Assembly: GCF_013911965.1 (NCBI RefSeq)
Contig: NZ_JACESE010000006.1
Span: 143,933-207,932 of the forward strand
Direction: 5' to 3'
Length of the DNA: 64,000 nucleotides
Source: Phenylobacterium sp.
Lineage (GTDB): Bacteria > Pseudomonadota > Alphaproteobacteria > Caulobacterales > Caulobacteraceae
In this document: positions 9,097-18,183 of the stretch, piece after piece
Layout of the letters: each line of letters begins with the position of its first letter
Position numbering within the stretch: position 1 is the first letter of the stretch
Made by a program: the position numbers and the translations under genes
The notes under the pieces: model-generated
Databases searched by the model: none
Seen by the model: only the letters and a program-made list of their open reading frames with translations
What the model was told of the DNA's origin: nothing

Positions 9097-10593
9097 ATGA
9101 AGGCGATGCTTCCTGCCCTGGCGGCGCTTGTCCTGCTCTCGTCGTGCGGCGAACGCGGCGAGCCGGCCGCCGCCCCGCCCGAGGGCGGGACCTTCGCCGT
9201 CACCCACTATGCGCCCACCACCGAACTGGTGGTCGAGTACCGGCCACTGGTGCTCGACCGCCGCCGCCGCTTCGACGCGCACTTCAGCCGCATCGCCGAC
9301 TACCGGGCGATCAGCGAAGGGCAGGCGGTGGTCGAACTGGTCTGGCCGGATGGCCGGATCGACACCGGTTCGGCGCCGGTGTCCGAAATCCCAGGCATCT
9401 TCCGGCCCCTGGTGACGGCGACCCGGACCGGCCAGGCGAGGCTCCGCATCAAGCACGTGGGCGCGCAGGGCGAGAGCGTCCACGACCTGGGCGTCGTCAC
9501 CGTCTATCCGACCAGCGAGGCCGGCGCGAGGGCCGCGCCGCCGCACGAGGAAGCCCCCGGCCGCATCGCCTTCCCCAAGGAAGCGCAATGGAAGGTGCCG
9601 TTCCGGGCCATTCCGGTGACTGACGGCACGGTCGCTCAGGCGATTCCGGTGACCGTTGATGTCCGCCTTGCGCCTAACGCGGAAGCGGTCATCTCCGCGC
9701 CGGTCAGCGGCGTGGTGCGGACGGGCGGGGCGGTGCCGTCGACCGGCATGTCCGTGCGCGCCGGACAGCAGCTCGCCACCATCAGCGCCCAGCTCGGGGG
9801 CGGCGAGGACGTGGCGTCCCTGGACCTTGGCATCGCCGAGGCCCGAATTGCGCTCGATGCGGCGCGGCGCGAGGTCGCGCGCATGCAACGGCTGGTGGAG
9901 GCGGAGGCCGCGCCACAGCGGCGTCTCGACGAAGCGCGGACCGCAGAACGCTTGGCCGCGGCCCAGCTCGACGCGGCCCAGAGGCGGCGCGCCTCGCTTG
10001 GCGGCGGGCCCGGCGTGGCCCTGGTCTCCCCAATCTCCGGGCGCATCCTGCAGTCGTCGCTTGTCCGCGGCGCCTCGGTGCAGGCGGGCGCAGAACTGAT
10101 GCGCATCGGCGATCCAGGCCGTCTCTGGCTTGTCGCCCGCGTTCCCGAGGCGCAGGCCGCGACGCTTGGCGAAGGCGCGGCACTCGAAGTGCTGGTCAAC
10201 GGCCAGCCGCTGCCTCTCGCAGCCACCCGCGTGGCCGACGCTGGTTTCATCGATCCGGCGACGCGGACGGCCGAGGTGATCTTCGCCGCCGGCTCGCCCC
10301 AGCTGCGGCCAGGCCAGCGCGTGCAGGGGCGACTCGCCACCGGCGCGGGTGTGCGCAGCCTCAGCGTCCCGGCCTCGGCGATCCTCAACGAGAACGGCCA
10401 GGACGTTGTCTACGTCCAGGTGTCGGGCGAGGCTTTCGAGCGCCGGCTGGTCCAGCCGACAGTTCGCAGCGGCGACCGCGTCGCGGTTGCCGGCGACCTG
10501 CGGGCCGGCGAGCGGGTAGTCACCATCGGAGCCGCGACCGTGCGCGCCGCCGCCGCCAATCCAGACGCCTTCGGCCACGGCCATGCGCACTAG
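9097..10593 (+). CDS. RND efflux periplasmic adaptor (CzcB-like), lipoprotein
   Basis: Membrane fusion protein linking the inner-membrane pump to the outer channel. The 498 residues begin with a lipobox (LLSSCGERG), followed by an extra N-terminal domain (about 28-160) seen in heavy-metal adaptors, then the barrel-sandwich and coiled-coil region with QLDAAQRRRA and a SPISGRI motif. The beta-barrel and membrane-proximal parts follow. It ends in GHGHAH, a small His cluster that may bind metal. The ATG at 9097 has AGAGGA before it; a longer open frame upstream only overlaps the lipoprotein gene. Confidence 0.9.
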   Translation: MKAMLPALAALVLLSSCGERGEPAAAPPEGGTFAVTHYAPTTELVVEYRPLVLDRRRRFDAHFSRIADYRAISEGQAVVELVWPDGRIDTGSAPVSEIPGIFRPLVTATRTGQARLRIKHVGAQGESVHDLGVVTVYPTSEAGARAAPPHEEAPGRIAFPKEAQWKVPFRAIPVTDGTVAQAIPVTVDVRLAPNAEAVISAPVSGVVRTGGAVPSTGMSVRAGQQLATISAQLGGGEDVASLDLGIAEARIALDAARREVARMQRLVEAEAAPQRRLDEARTAERLAAAQLDAAQRRRASLGGGPGVALVSPISGRILQSSLVRGASVQAGAELMRIGDPGRLWLVARVPEAQAATLGEGAALEVLVNGQPLPLAATRVADAGFIDPATRTAEVIFAAGSPQLRPGQRVQGRLATGAGVRSLSVPASAILNENGQDVVYVQVSGEAFERRLVQPTVRSGDRVAVAGDLRAGERVVTIGAATVRAAAANPDAFGHGHAH

Positions 10594-10602
10594 GGGGCGT
10601 CG

Positions 10603-13600
10603 ATGATCCAGTCCCTTGTTCGCTGGTCGCTGAAGAACCGGCTCGTCGTCTATGCCCTGTCGATCCTGCTGACGCTGGCAGGTCTATACGTCGCCACGCG
10701 GACGCCGGTGGACGTCCTGCCCGACCTGACCGCCCCCAGTGTCCAGGTGGTCGTCGACGCCGGCGGCTACACCCCGAGCGAGGTCGAACAGCTGATCACC
10801 ATTCCGCTGGAGACGGCGCTGAACGGGGCGCCGGGGCTTCGGCGCGTGCGCTCCAATTCCACCACGGGCCTCGCGGTCGTCACCCTGGAGTTCGACTGGG
10901 CGACCAACACCAGCGAGGCGCGGCGCATCGTCAGCGAGCGGCTCGGGTCAGCGGCCAGCGCCCTGCCGGACGACCTGCCACCGCCGATCATGGCCCCCGC
11001 CTCCTCGGTAATGGGCGAGATCATGTTCGTGGCGCTCCGCTCGCCCTCGCATTCGCCGATGGAGGTGAAGAGCGTCGCCGACTGGACCGTCCGCCGAAGG
11101 CTACTGGCCGTTCCCGGCATCGCCGAGGTAATGACCATCGGTGGCGACGAGCGCCAGGTGCAGCTGCTTCTGGACCCCGCGCGGATGAGCGCCCGGGGCG
11201 TCGGCGTCAACGAGGTTATCGCCGCCATGCGGTCGGCCAGCGCCACCCGCTCGGCGGGTGTCGTCGTGCAGAACGGTCAGGAGCTGCTGGTCGAAGGCGT
11301 CGGCCGCGCGACCACCGCCGAGGAGTTCGGCGAGGTGGTAGTGGGCGAGCAGGGCGGCGTTCCCGTACTGGCCCGCGATGTCGGCGATGTCCGCATCGGC
11401 GAGGGGCTGAAGCGAGGAACCGGCGCCTTCAACGGCCGGCCGGCGGTGATCTTCGCCATCCAGAAGCAGCCCAACGCCAACACCCTGGAACTGACCCGCT
11501 CGCTCGATGACGTGTTCGCGGACCTGCAACGCACCTTGCCGCGCGGCATGGTGCTGGAAACCAAGGTCTTCCGCCAGGCGGACTTCATCCAGCGCGCCGT
11601 GGATAATGTCTCACGCGCGCTGGTCGAGGGCCTCATCCTGGTTTCGCTGGTGGTGCTCGTCTTCCTGGCCTCATGGCGGGCGACGCTGGTGACCCTGGCG
11701 GCGATCCCCGTCTCCGTGGTCGCCGCGCTGATCGCGGTGAACGCGGTGGGCGGCACCATCAACACCATGACGCTCGGCGGCATCGCCATCGCGCTGGGCG
11801 TGCTGGTCGACGACGCCATCATCGTCGTCGAGAACATCGTCCGGCGCCTGCGCCTGGAGCGCCTCAAGCCTCCCGCCGAACAGGCGCCGCCCCTGCGCGT
11901 CGTCGGCGATGCTGCGGTGGAGGTGCAGGGGTCCATTGTCTTTGCGACCCTGATCATCCTCCTCGTGTTCCTGCCCCTTTTCGGCCTTACCGGGATCGAG
12001 GGTCGGCTGCTGCAGCCTCTGGCGCTCGCCTATGGGGTCGCGCTGCTGGCGAGCCTCCTCGTCGCCCTGACCCTGACGCCCGTGCTCGGGCTCGATGTCC
12101 TGTCGCGCTCCGAGCGGGCGCTCGGCCCCGAACCGCGCTGGGTGCTCGGCATGAAGGCCCGCTACGGCCGCGCGCTCGACCGCCTGCTTCCCCGCTGGCG
12201 GCTGCTCGCCGGCGTGGCAGGCGCGCTGGTGCTCGTCGCGGGGATCGGCCTGGCGCTCTCGGGCCGCGCCTTCCTGCCGGAGTTCAACGAGGGCAGCCTG
12301 ACGGTGAACGTCACCACCCTGCCGGGGACCTCTCTTGCCGCATCCGATGCCGCCGCCGCGCAGGTCGAGGCGGCGATGCTGGCCCAGCCGGAAATCGCAA
12401 CCACGGCGCGACGCACCGGCCGGGCCCCCGGTGACCCCCATGCCCAGGAGGTGTTCGCCTCTGAGATCGAAGCGACGCTCAAGCCGGGTGGCCGCGATCG
12501 GGAGGCTTTGCTCGCCGCGCTCCGCCAGTCGGTGGGCCAGATCCCGGGCGTGCAGGCCATATACGGCCAGCCCATTTCGCACCGGATCGATCACATCCTC
12601 TCGGGGGCCCGCGCCAACATCGCGGTGAAGGTCTTCGCCCCGGACACGGCGACTCTCAACCGCCTGGCGCAGGAGGTGCAAACCCGCGTGGCGCAAGTGC
12701 CGGGTGCGGTCGACGTGCAGACCGACACCCAGAGCCAGGTGCCCTATCTGCGCCTGCGTTTCCGCCGCGCGGACCTGGCCCTGGCTGGCCTCACGCCGGC
12801 CGAAGCTGCCGACGCGGTGAGCGCCGCCATCGGCGGCGCGCCGGTGGGCAGCCTTGTGGAACGGCCGGTGATCACCGATGTGGTGGTCCGTTACGATCCC
12901 GCCCTCTACGGCGATGGCTCGATGCTCGGCGCGATGCTGCTGTCCACTGATGACGGCCGCCTGATCCCCTTGAGCGCCGTCGCCGACGTGGTCCGCGACC
13001 AGGGACCGAACGCCATCTCGCGCGAAAGCGTCGAGCGGGTGCAACTCGTCCTGGCCAACGTCTCAGGGCGCGACCTCGGGGCGGTGGTGGACGACATCCG
13101 GTCAGCGCTCGCCCCCGTGCGACTCCCGCAGGGCGCGCGCATCGAACTGGGCGGCCAGTTCGAGAGCGCCGCCTCGGCGACCCGCACCTTGCTCGCCCTG
13201 GGGGCCATCGTCCTCGTCGGCATGTTCCTCCTCCTGCGCCAAGCCTTCGGCTCCAGCCGCGATGCGGGCGTGGTCATGCTGAACCTGCCGCTGGCGCTGG
13301 TCGGCGGGGTAGCGGGGCTCTGGCTGATCGGCGGCGTGCTTTCGGTCGCCACCATCATCGGCTTTATCACGCTGTTCGGCATTGCGACCCGCAATGGCGT
13401 CATGCTGATCAGCCACATCAAGCACCTGCGCGAGGTGGAGGGTGTGGTCAACCTGGAGGTGGCTGTGCGCCAGGCGTCCGAAGAGCGCCTCGTGCCGATC
13501 CTGATGACGGCTATCGCCGCTGGCCTCGCCCTCGTCCCGCTGGCGCTCGCCATGGGCCGGCCGGGAAGCGAGATTCAAGCGCCGATGGCGGTGGTCATCC

Positions 13601-13695
13601 TCTGTGGCTTGGCCAGCTCGACGGCGCTCAACATGCTGGTCCTGCCGGCCATCTATCTGCGCGCGGCTCGCGGGCGCAGCGCATCGGAAGCCTGA
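10603..13695 (+). CDS. RND heavy-metal efflux pump (CzcA/CusA family)
   Basis: Inner-membrane proton antiporter that drives metal export through the adaptor and outer channel. The 1030 residues have the usual 12-TM plan with two large periplasmic loops: a first helix at about 11-30, TM4 around 390-410, and the second half after about 530. TM4 reads GGIAIALGVLVDDAIIVVEN, giving Asp403, Asp404 and Glu410. The Asp that CzcA has six residues earlier (the DFG motif) is Ala397 here, as in copper/silver-type pumps, so Co/Zn/Cd specificity should not be assumed. It starts 9 bp after the adaptor gene. Confidence 0.93.
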   Translation: MIQSLVRWSLKNRLVVYALSILLTLAGLYVATRTPVDVLPDLTAPSVQVVVDAGGYTPSEVEQLITIPLETALNGAPGLRRVRSNSTTGLAVVTLEFDWATNTSEARRIVSERLGSAASALPDDLPPPIMAPASSVMGEIMFVALRSPSHSPMEVKSVADWTVRRRLLAVPGIAEVMTIGGDERQVQLLLDPARMSARGVGVNEVIAAMRSASATRSAGVVVQNGQELLVEGVGRATTAEEFGEVVVGEQGGVPVLARDVGDVRIGEGLKRGTGAFNGRPAVIFAIQKQPNANTLELTRSLDDVFADLQRTLPRGMVLETKVFRQADFIQRAVDNVSRALVEGLILVSLVVLVFLASWRATLVTLAAIPVSVVAALIAVNAVGGTINTMTLGGIAIALGVLVDDAIIVVENIVRRLRLERLKPPAEQAPPLRVVGDAAVEVQGSIVFATLIILLVFLPLFGLTGIEGRLLQPLALAYGVALLASLLVALTLTPVLGLDVLSRSERALGPEPRWVLGMKARYGRALDRLLPRWRLLAGVAGALVLVAGIGLALSGRAFLPEFNEGSLTVNVTTLPGTSLAASDAAAAQVEAAMLAQPEIATTARRTGRAPGDPHAQEVFASEIEATLKPGGRDREALLAALRQSVGQIPGVQAIYGQPISHRIDHILSGARANIAVKVFAPDTATLNRLAQEVQTRVAQVPGAVDVQTDTQSQVPYLRLRFRRADLALAGLTPAEAADAVSAAIGGAPVGSLVERPVITDVVVRYDPALYGDGSMLGAMLLSTDDGRLIPLSAVADVVRDQGPNAISRESVERVQLVLANVSGRDLGAVVDDIRSALAPVRLPQGARIELGGQFESAASATRTLLALGAIVLVGMFLLLRQAFGSSRDAGVVMLNLPLALVGGVAGLWLIGGVLSVATIIGFITLFGIATRNGVMLISHIKHLREVEGVVNLEVAVRQASEERLVPILMTAIAAGLALVPLALAMGRPGSEIQAPMAVVILCGLASSTALNMLVLPAIYLRAARGRSASEA

Positions 13696-13697
13696 GC

Positions 13698-14048
13698 ATG
13701 CTCTATCTCCTCCTCAAGGCGGCGACCTCCGGCGTCATCATCGCCCTGGCCTCGGAAGTCGCGCGCCGTTTCTCGGGCTGGGGGGCGCTGATCGCTTCGC
13801 TGCCGCTGGTGTCGATCCTCGGCATGATCTGGTTGTGGCGCGACACCTCGGATCCGCAGCGTCTGGCGGATCATGCCCAGGCGACCTTCTGGTTCGTACT
13901 GCCGAGCCTTCCGATGTTCCTGCTGGTGCCGCTCCTCCTGCGGCGCGGCGTGGGCTTCTGGCCCGCACTTCTAGGCGGATGCGCTTTGACCGTAGTGCTC
14001 TACATCGCGATGACAGCCTTGCTGACGCGAACGGGCGTGAAGCTTTGA
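13698..14048 (+). CDS. DUF3147 family membrane protein
   Basis: A 116-residue inner-membrane protein with about four predicted transmembrane helices (residues 3-22, 27-46, 61-84, 88-110). It matches the DUF3147 pattern (GWGALIASLPLVSILGMIWLW). The family often lies beside metal-efflux genes and its role is unknown. It begins 2 bp after the pump gene stop and is the last gene of the metal block that begins with chrB. Confidence 0.8.
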   Translation: MLYLLLKAATSGVIIALASEVARRFSGWGALIASLPLVSILGMIWLWRDTSDPQRLADHAQATFWFVLPSLPMFLLVPLLLRRGVGFWPALLGGCALTVVLYIAMTALLTRTGVKL

Positions 14049-14099
14049 CCGAAACGACGGCGCCTGACTCCCCGTTTTGGTCGGTCGTGACGCAAGCCG

Positions 14100-15262
14100 T
14101 CAATCACCCTCGTCGCTTCCGGATCTGCTCGGCACTTTGAACGACCCGCTCGTCACTGGGTCCAATGCGTCTGCTTCACTAAGCGCCCAAGCGGCCCATT
14201 TCTGCATGCCGTCTGACACGCCCTCACGCTGGCTCGCGAGGACCTCGGACACAAACCCGCGGATGTCCTGGGCTGACCGCCAAGCCTGCGCTTGGCCAAA
14301 CAGCATCTCGCGGCGCGCCTTCTCCTCCGCAGCGCGCCTCTCGCGCTGACGCCGCTCCGCATCGGCGCGTCGTCGTTCGACTTCAGCCTCCAGCCGCGCC
14401 CGCTCTTCGAGCAGCCATCGGTGGTGGGCAATACAACGGGCGCGATATGTGGCTTCGCCTGCCACGACGGTCTCAAGGGCGATCGCCCCCAACTTGGCTT
14501 CAAGCTTTCCCTCGTCGTCGTCGGCCCAGACTGGGCGGTAGTCGGAAGCCTCCGCTTCTCCGATGACGAGCTTCAGTTCATCGACGGCGTCTGGCCGAAC
14601 GGGCCACTCCCATGACGGGTAGGTTTCGCCGACGGATGATCGAGCGAAAGGCTCAAGTCAGTGTGACCGACGCGCGCACGAATCTCGCGGCCCGTCGGAC
14701 CGGTCACCTCCAGGCTGGCGCCGGCCTTCGAGAGTCCGATCGCCAGACCATTGAGGATGGCGAGGCGCCGTCGCTCGAACGCTCCTGTGAACAGCGGTCG
14801 GTCCCACTCCCATCCGCTCGCGGCGAATTTCTGAGCCCGCCTCGCATCCTTCTCGAGCAGCTTCCGTAGTCCGTCGTGCGGGCTGGTAAGATCCCGGACG
14901 GACTTGACCTTGCCAAGCCGGCGTTCGGCGCGCTTCCGCACACTCTCAAGAGGCTCGGGAAAGTTTGGCGGGTCTGGTACACGCTCCGCCAAGCGGGCTT
15001 CCGGGTCGCTGTTCCATGACCAGCGGTCCCCACCGAACGTGACGTACTCGCTGGCGCCGGGATCTCGCGGAGGGAGCGCCTGGGCTTCCACGCGCTTGCC
15101 GGCCGCGAGCTTCGCCCAGTAGCCACGCTCCGGCACAGGTATGCCGGCTGCGATGCAGTGCTTCTTGAGGCCGACATCGGAAATTCCGAAGCGTTCGGCC
15201 ACGGTTCGCATCGGGTCGGTCCAGACGAGTTTGTGAAGATCTTCGCGCTTAAGGGTCGGCAT
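14100..15262 (-). pseudogene. Frameshifted HTH-like conserved hypothetical protein
   Basis: Two overlapping minus-strand frames read as one protein of about 385 residues. The first (start ATG 15262) begins MPTLKREDLHKLVWTDP and contains an HTH-like segment (TVAERFGISDVGLKKHC) and a PERGYWAKLAAGK motif typical of proteins carried on islands; it closes at 14573. The second frame, open from about 14657 to 14100 without its own good start, continues with VGETYPSWEWP and a charged coiled coil (EERARLEAEVERRRADAERR). A 1-nt change near 14640-14657 would join them. It could be a real mutation or a sequencing error. Function unknown. Confidence 0.65.
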
Positions 15263-15491
15263 GGTGAGCGCTGGGGAGCGTGGAGGTTGTCGCCAAGCTG
15301 CTAGGCCAACTCACCTTGCATTTGCGAGTACCCGCGCAGCCTTGAAGTTCGCTGCGGCGAGCCAAGCTCCTCACGGATAGCTTCGACCCTACGGCGATGG
15401 GCGTCTCGGATGCGCAGGACCGTGCAAGTCCGCCGCAGCGCCGCGTTATACCCTGCGAGGGACATTCAGGCGATGCCTGCTTGCCTTGAGA
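15263..15491. other. Noncoding stretch upstream of the hip operators
   Basis: No gene or clear signal seen. It separates the divergent HTH-like gene from the hipBA operator array. Confidence 0.4.
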
Positions 15492-15494
15492 TTG

Positions 15495-15654
15495 CCCGTT
15501 CGGGAAACTCTCCGCCTTCTGATGTGCGGAATGATTCGAATGCACCGATCGGTAAAGTTTGACCGTTAGAAGGGCTAGACACTTCTAAATGTCCCGATCG
15601 GATAATTTAGCTTGACTTAGCTCACTTGGAAATGCAAATTTCCCGATCGGGAAA
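15495..15654 (+). promoter_or_regulatory. Four phased operator palindromes of hipBA
   Basis: Four palindromes share the core CG-WT-CG flanked by C/G: CCCGTTCGGG (centre 15499.5), ACCGATCGGT (15548.5), TCCCGATCGGAT (15597.5) and TTTCCCGATCGGGAAA (15646.5). The centre distances are 49, 49 and 49 bp. The last ends 3 bp before the hipB ATG. They are probably HipB binding sites for autorepression. Confidence 0.8.
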
Positions 15655-15657
15655 GCC

Positions 15658-15891
15658 ATGACCGCGCCTCTCTCAGATATCGGCCAAGCCGTACGCACCG
15701 CCCGCAGGGGCATGGGCCTGACGCAGCCTGAACTCGCGGCCGCGGCCGGGGTCGGCCTGCGCTTCCTCGTGGAGCTCGAGCGCGGCAAGCCGACTGTGCG
15801 GCTTGACCGGATGCTGGCTGTCCTCGACGCGCTCGGCCTCGAGCTGCAGATCGCGCCGCGCGGCCGCAGTCCTTCCGGCGCTGCCCAATGA
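15658..15891 (+). CDS. hipB: HipB-like antitoxin, XRE-family repressor
   Basis: A 77-residue DNA-binding protein made almost wholly of one HTH_3 domain (residues 8-66, TQPELAAAAGVGLRFLVELERG). HipB antitoxins bind and restrain HipA and repress their own operon. The ATG directly follows the fourth palindrome, so bound HipB would also cover the ribosome site. It overlaps hipA by 4 bp (ATGA). Confidence 0.88.
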   Translation: MTAPLSDIGQAVRTARRGMGLTQPELAAAAGVGLRFLVELERGKPTVRLDRMLAVLDALGLELQIAPRGRSPSGAAQ

Positions 15892-17171
15892 TCAGGTCTC
15901 TGACCGTCTGGTGGGACGGCGCCCGCGTCGGTCTGCTCCGCATCGACGAGAACGGCGACCTGGAGTTCGTCTACGACGGGGCATGGCTGGAGGACGGGAC
16001 GAAGCCTGCCATCTCTATCTCGCTGCCGAAGCGTCCCGGAGCCTTCAGCCGGCGGGAGACGCGGCCCTTCTTCGCGGGCCTCCTGCCCGAGGAGACGCAG
16101 CGGGACGCCGTGGCCCATGCGCTCGGCGTTTCGAGGGCCAATGACTTCCGCCTGCTTGAACGGCTCGGGGGAGACGTCGCCGGCGCGCTCACCCTCTGGC
16201 CCGAGGGGGACCTCCCCCCTGAGCCGCAGGGCGTCGCCGCTACCGAGCCGCTCACCGACGAGACCTTGCTGGAGGTCCTCGCCAGACTTCCGGCGCGGCC
16301 GATGCTTGCCGGGGAGGAAGGCCTGCGCCTCTCCCTCGCCGGCGCCCAGCAGAAGCTCCCAATTGTGCTCGTCAACGGCCGGGTGGCGCTGCCGGCGCCC
16401 GGCCAGCCGAGCACCCACATCCTTAAGCCGGCCATCGAGCGCCTGCCGGGCACGACCGAGAACGAGGCCCTGGCCATGCGCCTCGCCGCCGCCCTAGGCC
16501 TTCGGGTGGCGCCGGTGGAGCCCCGTCGCACCGGCGAGCGGACCTATCTGCTGGTCGAGCGCTACGACCGCGACGTCGGCACCGACGGCTCCATCCGCCG
16601 CCTGCACCAGGAAGACTTTTGCCAAGCCCTGGGCGTCGCCCCGGAGCGGAAGTACGCCTCCGAGGGCGGTCCGATCTTCCGGGACTGCTTCGATCTCCTC
16701 CGCCGCGCCTGCGCCGCGCCCGCGCCTGCGGTGCTGCGCCTCGTCGATGCCGCCATCTTCAACGTGCTCGTCGGCAATGCGGACGCGCACGGTAAGAACT
16801 ACAGCCTCCTCTATTTGGACAGAGGCATCGACTTCGCGCCGCTCTACGACCTGCTCTGCACCGCGGCCTATCCCGACGTGCACGCCAAGCTCGCCATGAA
16901 GGTGGGCAAGCGCTCGACCCTTGAGGAGTTCACGCCCGATACCTGGGACGATTTCGCAAAAGAGATCGGCGTCGGCGCGCCGTTCGTGCGGCGGCGTGCG
17001 GGCGCGATCGCCGGTCTGGCCCTGGAGCGGATTGGTGCGGTCGGGGAGGAGATCGCCGCCATCGGCTTTGGAGGCGAACACCTCGAACGCGCCTCGGTGC
17101 TGATCACCGAGCGGGCTAAGACCCTGGTCGCGCTCGCAGAGGGCCGGCATCTCCCCACCCGCAGGCGCTAG
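15888..17171 (+). CDS. hipA: HipA-like Ser/Thr kinase toxin
   Basis: HipA kinases phosphorylate translation factors (aminoacyl-tRNA synthetases in studied cases) and cause growth arrest. The 427 residues hold the N-terminal couple domain (about 5-110), a kinase N-lobe with SLAGAQQKLPIVL and the Ile/Leu-Lys ATP site in THILKP, and a C-lobe with catalytic VGNADAHGKN near 295-305 and the metal-binding DFAPLYD. All key residues are present, so it looks active. Full-length fused form, with a separate HipB. Confidence 0.9.
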   Translation: MIRSLTVWWDGARVGLLRIDENGDLEFVYDGAWLEDGTKPAISISLPKRPGAFSRRETRPFFAGLLPEETQRDAVAHALGVSRANDFRLLERLGGDVAGALTLWPEGDLPPEPQGVAATEPLTDETLLEVLARLPARPMLAGEEGLRLSLAGAQQKLPIVLVNGRVALPAPGQPSTHILKPAIERLPGTTENEALAMRLAAALGLRVAPVEPRRTGERTYLLVERYDRDVGTDGSIRRLHQEDFCQALGVAPERKYASEGGPIFRDCFDLLRRACAAPAPAVLRLVDAAIFNVLVGNADAHGKNYSLLYLDRGIDFAPLYDLLCTAAYPDVHAKLAMKVGKRSTLEEFTPDTWDDFAKEIGVGAPFVRRRAGAIAGLALERIGAVGEEIAAIGFGGEHLERASVLITERAKTLVALAEGRHLPTRRR

Positions 17172-17174
17172 AGT

Positions 17175-17984
17175 CTACCGCGGGTCTGCAAGCAGCCGAT
17201 CCAGCCGCTCCGACCGCACGCTGTACGGGCGGTTCGTTGCACTCGTTGGATCTTCGTCCGGCTCATCGTCGTAGCGCCATTCCGAACGCCAGGCGGCTGC
17301 GAGCTCCGGGCTTTCCCAGAAGGCGACAAGCCGCGTGTAGATGGCGCGAACCAAAGTCGTCCGCTCGATCCGGATGTCCAGGTCGATGGTGTCGTCGGCC
17401 TCGGCGTCATTGGTGACCACGAACCGCACGGTGGCGCCCTGCGGCTCGAAGATGTGGAAGCTGACGACCACCCCTTCGGTGTCGATCAGGAGCCTCGGCG
17501 CACGACCCGCCGCCACCGCGTCCAGCCAGCTCGTGAGAGATGGGAATGGATCGAACACAGTGCTTGCCGAGAAGCTCACGGTCTGAGCGCCGGCGGCGAT
17601 GGTCACCGGCAGCCAGCCGATGTGTGGGACCTCGAGGTCGAAGCTGAGACCATCGACCGATTTCGGCTTGCCCGGCAGCGGCGCAAGCGGCTCATCCGGC
17701 GCCCGCCATCGCCCGATCGACGCATCGAAAACCCAATCGTGCCCGGCGCCCGACCAGATGTCGGGACCAAGGAGCTCCTGCAGACCCGACGGCGGGTCGC
17801 GCATAAGAACCGTCATCACCTCGCGGATCTCCGCCGGGGCGATGGCGGCCTCAGCCAGCGCCTGACGAAGCTCTTGCTCCCCGCCTCCGAGGAGCATCAT
17901 CCTCCAGCCCACCAGTTCGGTTTCCCGAACGGCGAAGTAGCGCACGGCGGACCTTGGAAGCTCGAAACCCCGCTGGTCAGCCAT
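17175..17984 (-). CDS. Uncharacterised protein, 269 residues
   Basis: I do not recognise a family. The protein begins MADQRGFELPRSAVRYFAVRE. It has no signal peptide or membrane segment and is acidic, with aromatic-rich beta-like stretches in the second half (FDPFPSLTSWLDAV, VVVSFHIFEPQG), somewhat like bacterial immunity or SUKH-type scaffolds. It overlaps the upstream 68-residue gene by 8 bp, so the two form a small operon. Its stop faces the hipA stop 3 bp away. Confidence 0.65.
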   Translation of the reverse strand: MADQRGFELPRSAVRYFAVRETELVGWRMMLLGGGEQELRQALAEAAIAPAEIREVMTVLMRDPPSGLQELLGPDIWSGAGHDWVFDASIGRWRAPDEPLAPLPGKPKSVDGLSFDLEVPHIGWLPVTIAAGAQTVSFSASTVFDPFPSLTSWLDAVAAGRAPRLLIDTEGVVVSFHIFEPQGATVRFVVTNDAEADDTIDLDIRIERTTLVRAIYTRLVAFWESPELAAAWRSEWRYDDEPDEDPTSATNRPYSVRSERLDRLLADPR

Positions 17985-18183
17985 CAGGACTATCCGTCGC
18001 GAGGTTGGCCGCATGCCGCGCCCGCGCTTCGGCCACCGCCGCCTCATAGTCCCGTTCCGCCGCCATGCGACCAAGCAGGCCGGCGATCTCCAGCGCTTTC
18101 TCCCAGGCCTCCGCTGCTTCCTCGGGCGTGCCCGGCTCGATGATCTCGACCTCGCCGTTCGGTCCCAGGCGCGCGATGGCCAT
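17977..18183 (-). CDS. Small uncharacterised protein, 68 residues
   Basis: Sequence starts MAIARLGPNGEVEII and continues as an Ala/Glu-rich helix (EEAAEAWEKALEIAGLLGRM). The ATG at 18183 is favoured because a strong GGGGGAG lies 6-7 bp before it. The 8-bp overlap with the following 269-residue gene implies translational coupling. No family recognised; the size and arrangement would suit a partner or regulator of the larger protein. Confidence 0.55.
   Translation of the reverse strand: MAIARLGPNGEVEIIEPGTPEEAAEAWEKALEIAGLLGRMAAERDYEAAVAEARARHAANLATDSPDG

Noticed and set aside
11671-13044. Long minus-strand open frame opposite the RND pump
   Set aside because: Antisense shadow; no domain pattern, and the pump motifs on the plus strand are continuous.
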